Positions 44,444 through 53,917 of a DNA stretch of 64,000 nucleotides are shown in pieces (the stretch's first letter is position 1; each line of letters starts with the position of its first letter). Origin of the DNA: Pseudomonadota bacterium (GTDB lineage Bacteria; Pseudomonadota; Alphaproteobacteria; Acetobacterales; Acetobacteraceae); assembly GCA_021847995.1 (NCBI GenBank), contig JAJZNE010000178.1, positions 24,241 to 88,240 on the forward strand, written 5' to 3'. The notes under the pieces were generated by a model. The model saw nothing but the letters and a program-made list of their open reading frames with translations. It did not search any database and was not told where the DNA came from. The translations under genes were made by a program, and so were the position numbers.

Positions 44444-45772
44444 TCACGCGCCTGCGATCGTCAGCCCCTCGACGCGGATCGTCGGCGCATCGGTGCCGCG
44501 GCGGAAGCGCAGGTCGTCGGCCGGGATCAGGTGGGCGAACATCTCCGTCAGCGTACCGGCGATGGTGATCTCCGCCACCGGCTCGGCGATCGCGCCGTCG
44601 CGGATCATGAAGCCGGCGGCGCCGCGGCTGTAGTCGCCGGTGAGGCCGTTCACGCCCATGCCCATGAGTTCGGTCACGTACACGCCCTCCCGGATATCGG
44701 CCATCAGGGCGGCGGGGGAAAGCGGGCCGGGGCGCATGAAGAGATTGCTCGGCGCCGGCGCCGGCGGGCCGCCGGTGCCGCGGGCGGCGTGGCCGGTGCT
44801 GGCAAGGCCAAGCTGGCGGGCGCTGCGCGTATCGAGCAGCCATGTCGTCAGCACCCCGTCCTCGATCAGGGTGCGCGGCGCGGTCGGCACCCCCTCGCCG
44901 TCGAACGGGCGCGAGCGCAGGCCGCGGGGCCGCCGCGGATCATCGACGATCTCGATGCCGGCGGGAAAGATGCGGCTTCCCAGCCGGTCCCTGAGGAAGG
45001 TGGTGCCGCGCGCCACCGCGGCGCCGTTGATCGCCCCGGCAAGATGGCCGAGCAGGGAGCCGGCGACGCGCGGATCGAACACCACCGGCAGCTTCGCCGT
45101 TTTCGGCCGGGTCGGGTTGAGCCGCGTCACCGCCCGCTCGCCGGCGCTGCGCCCGATCGTCAGCGGATCGTCCAGGTCGGCGAGATGCACCGTCGCATGA
45201 TAGTCATAGTCGCGCTGCATGCCCGTCCCGCTGCCGGCGAGCGCGGTCGCCGAGACCGAATGGCTGGAACGCAGCAGCGTCGCGGCAAAGCCGGCGGAGG
45301 TGACGAGCGCGACCTCCGTGCGGCCGAACCCGGCCTCCGCCCCTTCGGTGTTGGTGACCCCCGGCACCGCCCGCGCCGCATCCTCGGCGGCGGCGGCGCG
45401 GGCGATCAGGGCCTCGGCATCCGGCTCGGCGGCATCGCAGAGATCGAGCGGCGCCGCATCGTCCGGTGCCGCCCCCTCCGCCAGGCCGGCGTAGGGATCC
45501 TCCGGCACCACCCGCGCCATCGCCACCGCCCGCTCCGCCAGGGAGCGGAATCCGGCGGGATCGACTTCGGTCGAGGAAACGATCGCCGACCGCCTGCCGA
45601 CGAACACGCGCAGGCCGAGATCCTGCCCCTCCGCGCGTTCGAGGTGTTCGGTGCGGCCGAGCCGCCGCTGCACGGAGAGCGCGGTGCCGGCCACCATCAC
45701 CGCGTCGGCGGCATCGGCCCCGGCGGCGCGCGCGGCGGCGATCAGGTCGGCGAGGCGGTTCAGGTCGGGCAT
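44444..45772 (-). CDS. pmbA: TldD/PmbA family protein, PmbA-type
   Basis: A 442-residue protein of the TldD/PmbA metalloprotease pair. The N-terminal LGLRVFVGRRSAIVSSTEVD and the C-terminal PSNLFMRPGPLS, GVYVTELMGMGVNGLTGDYSRGA are typical. The HExxxH zinc motif of TldD is absent, as expected for PmbA, which forms the non-catalytic half of the TldD/PmbA complex that trims peptides such as microcin precursors and CcdA. The partner TldD is not in the window. Its start has no strong ribosome-binding site; 140 bases of repeat-bearing DNA separate it from the upstream M16 gene. Confidence 0.9.
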   Translation of the reverse strand: MPDLNRLADLIAAARAAGADAADAVMVAGTALSVQRRLGRTEHLERAEGQDLGLRVFVGRRSAIVSSTEVDPAGFRSLAERAVAMARVVPEDPYAGLAEGAAPDDAAPLDLCDAAEPDAEALIARAAAAEDAARAVPGVTNTEGAEAGFGRTEVALVTSAGFAATLLRSSHSVSATALAGSGTGMQRDYDYHATVHLADLDDPLTIGRSAGERAVTRLNPTRPKTAKLPVVFDPRVAGSLLGHLAGAINGAAVARGTTFLRDRLGSRIFPAGIEIVDDPRRPRGLRSRPFDGEGVPTAPRTLIEDGVLTTWLLDTRSARQLGLASTGHAARGTGGPPAPAPSNLFMRPGPLSPAALMADIREGVYVTELMGMGVNGLTGDYSRGAAGFMIRDGAIAEPVAEITIAGTLTEMFAHLIPADDLRFRRGTDAPTIRVEGLTIAGA

Positions 45773-45840
45773 GACATCAACGAGCCTGCTTGGATGATCG
45801 GGACGCGAGGTCAGAGCTTGCGAAGGAAAGCGGATTTGCG

Positions 45841-45903
45841 AAGGAATGCCCCTTGCAAGTTACTGATCCTGTTGGCCGACATCGTCCGCAAGGGGCATTC
45901 CTT
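45841..45903. repeat. Perfect 16-base inverted repeat with 31-base loop
   Basis: AAGGAATGCCCCTTGC (45841-45856) is the exact reverse complement of GCAAGGGGCATTCCTT (45888-45903). The spacer of 31 bases has no obvious gene. The right arm ends nine bases after the stop of the leftward M16 gene. A GCGAAGGAA copy at 45820-45828 is repeated at 45838-45846 on the left side. The structure may be a terminator for the M16/thrC transcript or a small non-autonomous element; no U-run is present. Confidence 0.8.
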
Positions 45904-45912
45904 CCCACACTC

Positions 45913-47187
45913 TCAGGCGGCCAGACGCCCGGCGATCGCCGGCACCGCCGGTACGCGGCCGGCCGGGCCGAGGGCCGCGAGCGTCGGCCGCTCGCGGAAC
46001 TGGCGGGCGGCGGCGCGCTGCACGTCCGCGATGGTGACCGCGTTGATCTTCGCCACCGTTTCCCCGGTCGGCACGATGCGGCCGAACACCTGGAGCTGCC
46101 GCGCCAACTGCTCGCAGCGGCTGCCGGTGCTCTCCAGCGACATCAGCAGCCCGGCCTTCACCTGTGCGCGGGCGCGCGCCAGTTCGGTTTCGGTCAGGTC
46201 GCGCTGCACCTTGAGCAGTTCGTCGAGGGTGACCGGCATCAGCTCGGCCGCCTCGCTCTCGCCGGTGCCGGCATAGATGCCGAACAGGCCGCCATCCAGC
46301 GCCGGCGCGGTGAAGGCATAGATGGAATAGACGAGGCCGCGCTTCTCCCGGACTTCCTGGAACAGGCGCGAGGACATGCCGCCGCCGAGCACCGTCGCGA
46401 GCAGCATGGTGGCGTAGAAGCCGGGATCGGCATAGCTGACGGAGGGGAAGCCGAGCACGATATGCACCTGGTCGAGGTCGCGCGCCTCGCGGAATTCGCC
46501 GCCGCTGTAGCGCCCCGGCTCGGCCGGCGGGGGCGGGGCGGACGGCAGGTCGGCGAAATGCCGCGCCACCAGATCGACCACGCGGTCATGTTCGAGATTG
46601 CCGGCGGCGGCAACGACGGTGCTGGCGGTGGTGTAGTGGCGGCGCATGTACTCGACGAAGGCGTCGCGCCGGAGCGCCCGGATGATGAACTCCCGCCCCA
46701 GCACCGGCCGGCCCATCGGCTGGCCCGGATAGGCGGTTTCCTGGAAGTGGTCGAACACGATATCGTCCGGCGTGTCGTTGGCCTGCCCGATCTCCTGCAG
46801 GATGACGCCGCGCTCGCGCTCCAGTTCTTCCGGATCGAAGGTGGAATGGGTCAGGATATCGCCGATAATGTCGGCGCCGAGGGCGAGATCCTCCTTCAGC
46901 ACCTTGACGTAGAAGGCGGTCTGCTCGCGCGCGGTATAGGCGTTGATCTGCCCGCCGACGGCCTCGATTTCCTCGGCGATGGCGGCGGCGGAGCGGCGGG
47001 CGGTGCCCTTGAACGCCATGTGTTCGAGGAAATGGGAGATGCCGTTGACCTCCGCCGCCTCGTTGCGCGTGCCGGCGGCGACATAGGCGCCGAGCGAAAC
47101 CGTCTCCACCCGCTCCATGCGCTCGGTGACGACGGTCAGGCCGGACGGCAGGCGGGTCAGGCGGATCGCCGCCGATGGGTCGGTCAT
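45913..47187 (-). CDS. M16 family zinc peptidase (processing-peptidase type)
   Basis: A 424-residue insulinase-family protease. The inverted zinc motif HxxEH is seen in ISHFLEHMAFKGT, followed by the distal Glu region RGVILQEIGQANDTPDD; the second half carries LGGGMSSRLFQEVREKRGLVYSIYAF, the substrate-binding Arg/Tyr motif. It resembles bacterial relatives of mitochondrial processing peptidase beta. Cytoplasmic by sequence. ATG 47187 overlaps the threonine synthase stop by four bases, so the two are coupled; thrC-M16 pairing is common in alphaproteobacteria. Confidence 0.92.
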   Translation of the reverse strand: MTDPSAAIRLTRLPSGLTVVTERMERVETVSLGAYVAAGTRNEAAEVNGISHFLEHMAFKGTARRSAAAIAEEIEAVGGQINAYTAREQTAFYVKVLKEDLALGADIIGDILTHSTFDPEELERERGVILQEIGQANDTPDDIVFDHFQETAYPGQPMGRPVLGREFIIRALRRDAFVEYMRRHYTTASTVVAAAGNLEHDRVVDLVARHFADLPSAPPPPAEPGRYSGGEFREARDLDQVHIVLGFPSVSYADPGFYATMLLATVLGGGMSSRLFQEVREKRGLVYSIYAFTAPALDGGLFGIYAGTGESEAAELMPVTLDELLKVQRDLTETELARARAQVKAGLLMSLESTGSRCEQLARQLQVFGRIVPTGETVAKINAVTIADVQRAAARQFRERPTLAALGPAGRVPAVPAIAGRLAA

Positions 47188-48587
47188 ACGGTCTTCCTCT
47201 CGACGGTGGCACGCACCAGGGATTCGATCGCAGCCAGCTCGGCCGGGGCGCGCGCATAATGCTCCGCCCGCTCATATAGGTCGGCGAGGCGCGGCGGCAG
47301 AGGGGGGGCAGCGCCGATCGCCCGGCGCATGGCATCGGGGAACTTGGCGGGGTGGGCGGTCGCCGCGGCGACCATCGGCGCGCCCGCCGGGCAGGGGCGG
47401 GCACGGGCGGCGGCGATGCCGACCGCGCTGTGCGGGTCGGCGAGGTAGCCGCAGGCGGCGTGAAGCCGGCGGATTTCCGCGACCGTGCCGTCATCGTCAA
47501 GGCGGAAGCCGTGGAACAGGGTGCGCGCGCGATGCCAGGCGGCGTCGGGCACGGTCATGCGGCCCTCGGCCCGGAACCGCAGCATGGCCGCCGAAGTCGC
47601 CGCGGGGTCGCGGTCCAGCAGCTCGAACAGCAGGCGTTCGAAATTGGAGCTGACCTGGATATCCATGCTCGGCGACAGGCTGGGCGCGACGCTGTGGACG
47701 CTCATGTCGTTGGCGTCGAGGAAGCGGAACAGGATGTCGTTGCGGTTCGAGCCGACGACGAGGCGGGCCACCGGCAGCCCCATCCGCCGCGCCACCCAGG
47801 CCGCCAGAACATTGCCGAAATTGCCGGTCGGCACCGCGAAGGCCACTTCCCGGTCGGGGGCGCCGAGGGCGAGTGCGGCGGCGACGTAATAGGGCACCTG
47901 GGCGGCGACGCGCGCCCAGTTGATCGAATTGACGGCGGAGAGATTGAGGGCGCGGCGGAACGGCGCATCGGCGAACATCGCCTTCACCAGATCCTGGCAA
48001 TCGTCGAACGTGCCTCCCACCGCGATGTTGCCGATATTGGGTGCCGCGACCGTGGTCATCTGGCGCCGCTGCACCTCGCTTGTACGCCCTTCGGGGTGGA
48101 GGATCACGACATCGGTGCGCGCCCGGCCGGCAAAGGCGGCGATCGCGGCCGAGCCGGTATCGCCGGAGGTGGCGCCGACGATGGTGACGCGCTGGTCGCT
48201 CGCGGCGAGCACATGGTCGAACAGCCGGCCGAGCACCTGCATCGCCATGTCCTTGAAGGCGAGGGTGGGACCGTGGAACAGTTCGAGCGCGAACAGGTTA
48301 GGTTCAAGCTGCACGAGCGGGGCGACCGCGGCGTGGCCGAAACCGGCATAGGCCTCGGCGCACAGCGCGCGGAGGGTGGCGAACGGGAGGGCGCCGCCGA
48401 CGAAGGGCTGCATGACGCGGGCGGCGACTTCCGGATAGGGCCGGCCGCGCAGCGCCCGCCAGTCGGAGGGCGTGAAGGCGGGCCAGGTTTCCGGCACATA
48501 GAGGCCGCCGTCCTCGGCGAGGCCGGCGAGCAGCACGCCGGCAAAATCGCGCACGGGCGCCTGCCCGCGGGTGGAAACGTAGCGCAT
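47184..48587 (-). CDS. thrC: Threonine synthase
   Basis: A 467-residue PLP enzyme of the long bacterial/yeast threonine synthase type. MRYVSTRGQAPVRDFAGVLLAGLAEDGGLYVP is the normal N-terminus; the PLP lysine is in HGPTLAFKDMAMQ, and VGATSGDTGSAAI and VPTGNFGNVLAAW bind the cofactor phosphate. It converts O-phosphohomoserine to threonine. ATG 48587 is selected; a longer reading to 48746 is untranslated leader. It drives a two-gene unit with the M16 peptidase. The 179-base gap upstream holds divergent promoters with the SGNH hydrolase gene. Confidence 0.95.
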   Translation of the reverse strand: MRYVSTRGQAPVRDFAGVLLAGLAEDGGLYVPETWPAFTPSDWRALRGRPYPEVAARVMQPFVGGALPFATLRALCAEAYAGFGHAAVAPLVQLEPNLFALELFHGPTLAFKDMAMQVLGRLFDHVLAASDQRVTIVGATSGDTGSAAIAAFAGRARTDVVILHPEGRTSEVQRRQMTTVAAPNIGNIAVGGTFDDCQDLVKAMFADAPFRRALNLSAVNSINWARVAAQVPYYVAAALALGAPDREVAFAVPTGNFGNVLAAWVARRMGLPVARLVVGSNRNDILFRFLDANDMSVHSVAPSLSPSMDIQVSSNFERLLFELLDRDPAATSAAMLRFRAEGRMTVPDAAWHRARTLFHGFRLDDDGTVAEIRRLHAACGYLADPHSAVGIAAARARPCPAGAPMVAAATAHPAKFPDAMRRAIGAAPPLPPRLADLYERAEHYARAPAELAAIESLVRATVERKTV

Positions 48588-48766
48588 GCCGGCCCCGGCG
48601 CCCCCCGACCTGGTGAACCGGGCGATTGATGGGCCGAAGCACGGCGCCGGGCAACCGGCCGCGTCGTCGCATCGCCGCGTTTCCGCCATCCCGCCCCCGC
48701 TTGCCGGCAACGCAAAGGCACCCCGGCCGTTGACCCCTGGCGCCATTCCCGCACGAGGACGTCCGC

Positions 48767-49702
48767 ATGGCTTCGCTGTCGAGCACGCTCACCGGCCTGA
48801 TCGGCGACATCACCGGCACCGGCACCACGCCGGCGACGCCGCCCCCCGGCTCGCCCTATTCCACCCTCTATGTCTTCGGCGACAGCCTGTCGGATGCCGG
48901 GAACGATTTCGCCCTCAGCCACGGTGTCATCCCGGTCTCGCCCCCCTATTCCGACGGGCGGTTCACCAACGGCCCGGTCTGGGTGCAGGATCTGGCGACC
49001 GGCATGGGGCTGCCGGCGCCGACCCCGAGCCTGTCCGGCGGCAATGATTTCGCCTATGGCGGGGCCTATACCGGCACCGTGCCGGGGCATTCCGCCAACC
49101 CTTCCGACCTCAACTACCAGCTCACCCAGTTCCGCGCGGAGGATCCGCACCCGCTGGCCGGCGCGCTCTATACCGTCTGGATCGGGTCGAACGACGTGAT
49201 CAGCTTCCTCGGGCCGGGCCATGACGACTATGCCAGCGTCAATGCAGCGGTGGGCAACGAGATGAACTTCATCTCCGGCCTCGTCGGCGACGGCGCGCGC
49301 AACATCCTGGTGGCCAACGTGCCCGATATCGGCAGGACGCCCGATGCGATCGCCTCCGGCAGCGCCTACCAGGCGCAGGCGAGCGGCGTCAGCGCCTTCT
49401 ACGACGCGCTGCTCCAGGCCGACCTGGCCGCCTATGGCCTGAGCCATCCCGGCGTCGATCTGCACGTGCTGAACACCTATGCGCTGCTCGACGCGGCCGT
49501 CGCCAACCCTTCGGCGTTCGGCTTCACCAACGTCACCTCGCCGCTCTGGAGCGGCAATTTCACCGACCCGAAAAGCGGCAGCCTGGCGACGACCAGCGCG
49601 CAGGGCCAGGCCGGCTATCTGTTCTTCGACGGGCTGCACCCGAGCGCGGCCGCCCATCACCTGATCGCCCAGGCGGCGGCGCAGGTGCTCGGCGTCGCCT
49701 GA
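48767..49702 (+). CDS. SGNH/GDSL hydrolase
   Basis: A 311-residue GDSL esterase-like protein. Block I is FGDSLSDAGN (about 37-46) with the catalytic Ser, block III is WIGSNDVISF, and block V is DGLHPSAAAHH with the catalytic Asp-His pair; the layout is that of the thermolabile haemolysin/autotransporter-esterase branch. No cleavable signal peptide is visible: the first 30 residues are low-complexity threonine/proline-rich sequence. It might be exported by another route, possibly a C-terminal signal. Substrate (lipid or acetylated sugar ester) is unknown. Confidence 0.88.
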   Translation: MASLSSTLTGLIGDITGTGTTPATPPPGSPYSTLYVFGDSLSDAGNDFALSHGVIPVSPPYSDGRFTNGPVWVQDLATGMGLPAPTPSLSGGNDFAYGGAYTGTVPGHSANPSDLNYQLTQFRAEDPHPLAGALYTVWIGSNDVISFLGPGHDDYASVNAAVGNEMNFISGLVGDGARNILVANVPDIGRTPDAIASGSAYQAQASGVSAFYDALLQADLAAYGLSHPGVDLHVLNTYALLDAAVANPSAFGFTNVTSPLWSGNFTDPKSGSLATTSAQGQAGYLFFDGLHPSAAAHHLIAQAAAQVLGVA

Positions 49703-49782
49703 GCGCCGCGCCCGGACGGATTGCATCGCGGCCGGCGGGATGGCAGCGTGCGCCGGTCAGCGACCGGCGGAGGGGGACGAAG

Positions 49783-50490
49783 ATGGCGGTCAACAAGGTC
49801 TATCCCGACGCGGCGGCGGCGCTCGCCGGCGTGCTGCGCGACGGCATGACGATCATGTCGGGCGGCTTCGGCCTGTGCGGCATCCCGACCGCCCTGATCG
49901 AGGCGATCCGGGACGCCGGCGTGCGCGACCTGACGATCATCTCCAACAACGCCGGCATCGACGATGCCGGCCTCGGGCTGCTGCTGCAGACGCGCCAGGT
50001 GCGCAAGATGATCAGTTCCTACGTCGGCGAGAACAAGACCTTCGCGCAGCAATATCTGGCCGGCGAACTGGAGATCGAGTTCAACCCGCAGGGCACGCTG
50101 GCCGAGCGCATCCGCGCCGGCGGCGCCGGCATCCCGGCCTTCTTCACCCGCACCGGCGTCGGCACCCTGATCGCCGAGGGCAAGGAAGTGCGCGAGTTCG
50201 ACGGCGTGCAATACGTCATGGAACGCGGGCTGCGCGCCGATCTCGCCATCATCCATGCCTGGAAGGGCGATACCGAGGGCAATCTCACCTATCGCAAGAC
50301 GGCGCGGAACTTCAACCCGATCATGGCGACCGCGGCGCGCCTGACGGTTGCCGAGGTGGAGCTGCTGGTCGAACCGGGGGAGATCGATCCCGACCACATC
50401 CAGACGCCAGGCGTGTTCGTCAAGCGGTTGACGGCGCTGGTCAACGTACACAAGCGGATCGAGCAGCTCACCGTGCGCAAGCGCGCCTGA
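49783..50490 (+). CDS. scoA: 3-oxoacid CoA-transferase subunit A
   Basis: A 235-residue alpha subunit of succinyl-CoA:3-ketoacid CoA-transferase. Diagnostic segments are [53 protein letters not shown] and [20 protein letters not shown]. With subunit B it moves CoA between succinyl-CoA and acetoacetate, allowing use of ketone bodies, PHB or aromatic-acid-derived acetoacetate. GGAGGGGGACGAAG precedes the ATG; subunit B follows after 19 bases. Confidence 0.95.
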   Translation: MAVNKVYPDAAAALAGVLRDGMTIMSGGFGLCGIPTALIEAIRDAGVRDLTIISNNAGIDDAGLGLLLQTRQVRKMISSYVGENKTFAQQYLAGELEIEFNPQGTLAERIRAGGAGIPAFFTRTGVGTLIAEGKEVREFDGVQYVMERGLRADLAIIHAWKGDTEGNLTYRKTARNFNPIMATAARLTVAEVELLVEPGEIDPDHIQTPGVFVKRLTALVNVHKRIEQLTVRKRA

Positions 50491-50509
50491 GCGGAGGGGA
50501 GAGCGGCAG

Positions 50510-51160
50510 ATGGCGTGGACAAGGGACGAAATGGCGGCGCGCGCGGCGCGCGAATTGCACGACGGGTTCTATGTCAATCTCGGCATCGGCATCCCGACGC
50601 TGGTGGCGAACCATATCCCGCCCGGGATGTCGATCCAGCTGCACAGCGAGAACGGCATGCTGGGCATGGGGCCGTTCCCGTTCGCGGGCGAGGAGGACCC
50701 CGACCTCATCAACGCCGGCAAGCAGACGGTGACGGAACTGCCGACCACCAGCTATTTCGACAGTGCCGCGAGCTTCGCCATGGTGCGTGGCGGGCATATC
50801 GACCTGTCGATCCTGGGCGCACTCCAGGTTTCCGAGCACGGCGACCTCGCCAACTGGATGATCCCCGGCAAGATGGTCAAGGGCATGGGCGGGGCGATGG
50901 ACCTCGTCGCCGGCGTGCCGCGGGTGGTGGTGCTGATGGAGCATACCGCCGGCGGCAAGCCGAAGCTGCTGCGCCAGTGCACGCTGCCGCTGACCGGAAC
51001 GCGGGTGGTCAACCTGGTGGTGACCGAACTCGGCGTGTTCGACGTGACCCCGTCGGGCCTCGTGCTGGTGGAGGCGGCGCCGGGCGTCACCCTCGACGAG
51101 CTGCGCGCGGTGACCGAGGCGCCGTTCCAGGTTCACCCGGACCTCCGGCGCGCGGCATAG
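50510..51160 (+). CDS. scoB: 3-oxoacid CoA-transferase subunit B
   Basis: A 216-residue beta subunit. The catalytic glutamate is in [29 protein letters not shown] and [22 protein letters not shown] are typical, as is [14 protein letters not shown] at the C-terminus. It forms the active heterodimer or heterotetramer with ScoA. GGAGGGGAGAGCGGC precedes the ATG. No other ketone-body gene is adjacent. Confidence 0.95.
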   Translation: MAWTRDEMAARAARELHDGFYVNLGIGIPTLVANHIPPGMSIQLHSENGMLGMGPFPFAGEEDPDLINAGKQTVTELPTTSYFDSAASFAMVRGGHIDLSILGALQVSEHGDLANWMIPGKMVKGMGGAMDLVAGVPRVVVLMEHTAGGKPKLLRQCTLPLTGTRVVNLVVTELGVFDVTPSGLVLVEAAPGVTLDELRAVTEAPFQVHPDLRRAA

Positions 51161-51239
51161 ACGCCGCCCTGCCCCACTTGATCGCGCCGGCACGGCGGGC
51201 CTATATGCGGCCCGCCCGCGACGACGCACCGCACGGCAC

Positions 51240-51315
51240 GGGGCCATAGCTCAGTTGGGAGAGCGCCTGAATGGCATTCAGGAGGTCAGGGGTTCGACTC
51301 CCCTTGGCTCCACCA
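51240..51315 (+). tRNA. tRNA-Ala (anticodon GGC)
   Basis: GGGGCCA at the 5' end pairs with TGGCTCC at the 3' end (one G-T pair), followed by discriminator A and an encoded CCA. The anticodon stem CCTGA/TCAGG encloses ATGGCAT, giving anticodon GGC. The D-arm GCTCAGTTGGGAGAGC and T-arm AGGGGTTCGACTCCCCT are canonical. No integrated element is seen next to it. Confidence 0.96.
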
Positions 51316-51360
51316 TCGCGGCGGGCGGCGGCATGATCGGGCCGGCATGATCGGGATGAT

Positions 51361-51963
51361 ATGAGCATGCGATGGCGGGCGGCCCTGCTGCCGGCCCTGG
51401 CTTTTCTGCTGGTTCTCGTGGTCGGCGCCGGGGTGTGGCTCTATCTGGCCGGCGACCCCGCCGAACGGTCCGGCGGCATCGGCGGCCCGTTCCACCTGGA
51501 AGACGGGGCCGGCCATGTCGTGACCGATCGTGACCTGCGCGGGCATTATCTGCTGGTGTATTTCGGCTACACCTTCTGTCCCGATGTCTGCCCGACCACG
51601 CTGACCGCCATCGCCGCCGCGCTGGACCGGCTGGGCAAGCGGGCCGACGCGGTCGAGCCGGTGTTCATCACCGTCGATCCCGCGCGCGACACGCCCAAGG
51701 TGGTGCACGACTACGCCGCGGCGTTCAGCCCGCGCATCCTCGCGCTCAGCGGCACGCCGGCCGAGATCGCGAAAGCCGCCGGCGAATACCGTGTCTACTA
51801 CGCGCGGCATGCCGCCCCCGACGGCGGCGCCGATTATACCGTGGACCACAGTTCCATCATCTACCTGATGGCACCCGACGGCCGGTTCATCGCGCCAATC
51901 CCCGCCGATGAAACGGCGCGGCAAATGGCGGACGATATCGCCAGACACCTGGAAGGCAAATGA
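51361..51963 (+). CDS. SCO1/SenC family copper chaperone
   Basis: A 200-residue thioredoxin-fold protein anchored by an N-terminal membrane helix (ALLPALAFLLVLVVGAGVWLY). Copper ligands are the CxxxC in FCPDVCPTTL and the distal His in YTVDHSSIIYL. SCO proteins load copper into, or reduce, the Cu-A site of cytochrome c oxidase subunit II in the periplasm. It lies 45 bases after tRNA-Ala, and its TGA overlaps the start of the PCu(A)C gene, so the two are co-translated and work on the same target. Confidence 0.93.
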   Translation: MSMRWRAALLPALAFLLVLVVGAGVWLYLAGDPAERSGGIGGPFHLEDGAGHVVTDRDLRGHYLLVYFGYTFCPDVCPTTLTAIAAALDRLGKRADAVEPVFITVDPARDTPKVVHDYAAAFSPRILALSGTPAEIAKAAGEYRVYYARHAAPDGGADYTVDHSSIIYLMAPDGRFIAPIPADETARQMADDIARHLEGK

Positions 51964-52442
51964 TGCCCACACGTCGCGCCCTGTTCCGCCTCGCCACGCT
52001 GGCGCTGCTGCCGGCGGCGGCGCGTGCCGACGAACCCGCGGTGCGGGTGCTGCAATCCTGGACCCGCGCGACGCCGGGCGCCGGGCGCACCGCGGCGATC
52101 TACCTGACACTGGAGGCCGAAGGCGCTGCCGACCGGCTGACCGGCGCGTCATCGCCCGACGCGGCCATGGCGATGCTGCACGAAAGCTACACGGAAAACG
52201 GCGTCGCCCGCATGCGCATGCTGGACGGGGTGGATCTGCCGGCCGGCAGCAAAGTGGTACTGAAACCGGGCGGCATGCACATCATGCTGACCGGGCTCAG
52301 GCGTACGCTGCGGCGCGGCGACAAGGTCGAGGTGACGCTGACCTTTGCCTCCGCCCCGCCGATCAAGGTCAAGGTGCCGGTGCTTGCCGCCAACACGCCG
52401 AGCCCGGCCGGCGAAACCATGCCGGGCATGAACGGCCCGTAA
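51960..52442 (+). CDS. Copper chaperone PCu(A)C
   Basis: A 160-residue periplasmic protein. A twin-arginine-like leader (TRRALFRLATLALLPAAARA) precedes a cupredoxin-like domain. The copper motif H-M-x-x-H-x-M is visible as MLHESYTENGVARM followed by PGGMHIMLTGL. PCu(A)C delivers Cu(I) with SCO to cytochrome oxidase. ATG 51960 overlaps the SCO stop by four bases; a second ATG follows at once. The C-terminal extension PSPAGETMPGMNGP adds methionines that may also bind copper. Confidence 0.92.
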   Translation: MMPTRRALFRLATLALLPAAARADEPAVRVLQSWTRATPGAGRTAAIYLTLEAEGAADRLTGASSPDAAMAMLHESYTENGVARMRMLDGVDLPAGSKVVLKPGGMHIMLTGLRRTLRRGDKVEVTLTFASAPPIKVKVPVLAANTPSPAGETMPGMNGP

Positions 52443-52493
52443 GCGACCGGCGCCGGGGAATCACCCCGGCGCGCGGTGCGCCATCCGTTCCGG

Positions 52494-53525
52494 TCAGCCC
52501 TGCCCCGTGCCGGTGGGGCGGCCGGGGCCGGCGGCGCGGGCCGGCGGCGGATCCTTATCCACCTTGACCTCCGTCCGGCGCACGGTGTCGGAAACGTGTT
52601 CGGTGCGCTCCGCGGCCTGCTTGCGCACCACCACTTCCTCGGTGACGCGCGCGGACTTGCCGACCACGGCTTCCTCGCGCGATTCGGTCAGCTCCATCGT
52701 GCGTTCGCGGAACGCCTCCGCCCCGGCCTCGATCGGGCGATCGACCGGCCGGCGTTCCACGTCCACCTGTTCATCGCGCAGCCGCACCTCCTGCTTTACC
52801 GGCGTTGCAACAACCACCGTATGGACGCGCACCCGCCCGCCCTGGACCGTGCGCTTGCCAAGGGCAAGCGTCTCCTCGACCACCGGGATCACCTGCTCGC
52901 CCGCGGCGGCGGCGGCAACGGGCGCCGGCGCGGTGGCAGGTTCGGCCGCGCCGGGCGATGCCGGCAGACGGGCCATGCCGCCGCGCCCGGCATCAAGGCC
53001 GGGGGCGGTCACGTCGAGCGGCCCGGCATCTTGCGCCGGCAACGGCGGGGTGGCAGGCGCGACCGGGCCGGATCCGCCGCTCCAGCCGGAGCGCCGCCAG
53101 GCTTCCTCCTGCCGGTCGAGATCGATCGGGTCGTGGCGTTCGAGGATTGCGCCGGCACGCTCGGCCTCGGCCGCGCTCGCCAGACGGACGGTCAGCAGCG
53201 TGTGGCCCCGGTTGACACCTTCGTAATAGGCGTCGGTGTCATCGCCGCCGGTGAACAGGCGCTTGATGCTCTCCCATATCCCGCCGCGGTCCTCAACGGT
53301 CTCCGTTTCGGTGCGGCCGCCCTGGTCGATGATCTCGATCGCGCTGCGGTCGATCCCCTCGCCGGTCAGATCCTCGGCGGCGCGCTCGGCCGTGGCGCGG
53401 GTCTCGAACAGGCAGGCGAGCCTGTGTTGCTGCCCCTCCGCGGCGGTGTCCGACGGCCCGATCGGCGGCGTTGCCGGCGGCGCGGTGCCCAGCGGAAGCC
53501 GGCCATTGTTTTGCAGATCGCTCAT
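52494..53525 (-). CDS. YsnF/AvaK-type DUF2382 stress protein
   Basis: A 343-residue protein. Residues 30-130 form a general-stress (YflT-like) domain, RLACLFETRATAERAAEDL; a proline/alanine-rich linker follows; residues 210-340 are a DUF2382 domain (IPVVEETLALGKRTVQGGRVRVHTVV, RRPVDRP, REEAVVGKSARVTEEVVVRK). Such proteins accumulate under stress in many bacteria; biochemical role unknown. Its ATG overlaps the stop of the short DUF2382 gene upstream, giving a coupled pair. Confidence 0.88.
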   Translation of the reverse strand: MSDLQNNGRLPLGTAPPATPPIGPSDTAAEGQQHRLACLFETRATAERAAEDLTGEGIDRSAIEIIDQGGRTETETVEDRGGIWESIKRLFTGGDDTDAYYEGVNRGHTLLTVRLASAAEAERAGAILERHDPIDLDRQEEAWRRSGWSGGSGPVAPATPPLPAQDAGPLDVTAPGLDAGRGGMARLPASPGAAEPATAPAPVAAAAAGEQVIPVVEETLALGKRTVQGGRVRVHTVVVATPVKQEVRLRDEQVDVERRPVDRPIEAGAEAFRERTMELTESREEAVVGKSARVTEEVVVRKQAAERTEHVSDTVRRTEVKVDKDPPPARAAGPGRPTGTGQG

Positions 53526-53917
53526 TCGTTCGATTCTCCTCTGTTGGCGGCGAGGCGCTGGACCTCGGCCTGGTCCGAGCGCAGCGCCACGCGCCGCTGC
53601 TCGACGCGCCGGTGGGTCTGCGTGCGGACGTGCAGTTCCTCGCGCAGGAACAGCCGCAGGGTGACGACGGCGCGTTCCTCAAGCAGCGGAATGACGGTGC
53701 AGTCGCCTTCGGTGCGGACGGGCGGGGGGCTGTCCACGAAACGGCCGACCGGGACATGCGCGACGGTCACCGAGCGGTCGTGAAGAGCGATCTCAAGCGC
53801 TTCCTCGTGCACGGCGGGGGCAACCCGCACGCGCACCCGACCCGTCGGGACGCGGCGCCTGGTGACCTCGACGGTCTCCGCCGCCAGCGGCAAACGCTTC
53901 TCATCGGGCCCGCTCAT
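53522..53917 (-). CDS. Short DUF2382 domain protein
   Basis: A 131-residue protein consisting of one and a half DUF2382 repeats: PLAAETVEVTRRRVPTGRVRVRV, then IPLLEERAVVTLRLFLREELHVRTQTH. No signal or membrane segment. It is encoded immediately upstream of the longer DUF2382 protein with a four-base overlap and probably interacts with it. Role in stress is inferred from the family. Confidence 0.85.
   Translation of the reverse strand: MSGPDEKRLPLAAETVEVTRRRVPTGRVRVRVAPAVHEEALEIALHDRSVTVAHVPVGRFVDSPPPVRTEGDCTVIPLLEERAVVTLRLFLREELHVRTQTHRRVEQRRVALRSDQAEVQRLAANRGESNE

Noticed and set aside
44243..46276. 677-codon plus-strand frame over pmbA and M16
   Set aside because: Antisense to two well-recognised genes; no motif.
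51240..51315. tRNA-Ala as an integration site
   Set aside because: Downstream genes (SCO, PCuAC) have native composition and no integrase or repeated 3' end was found.
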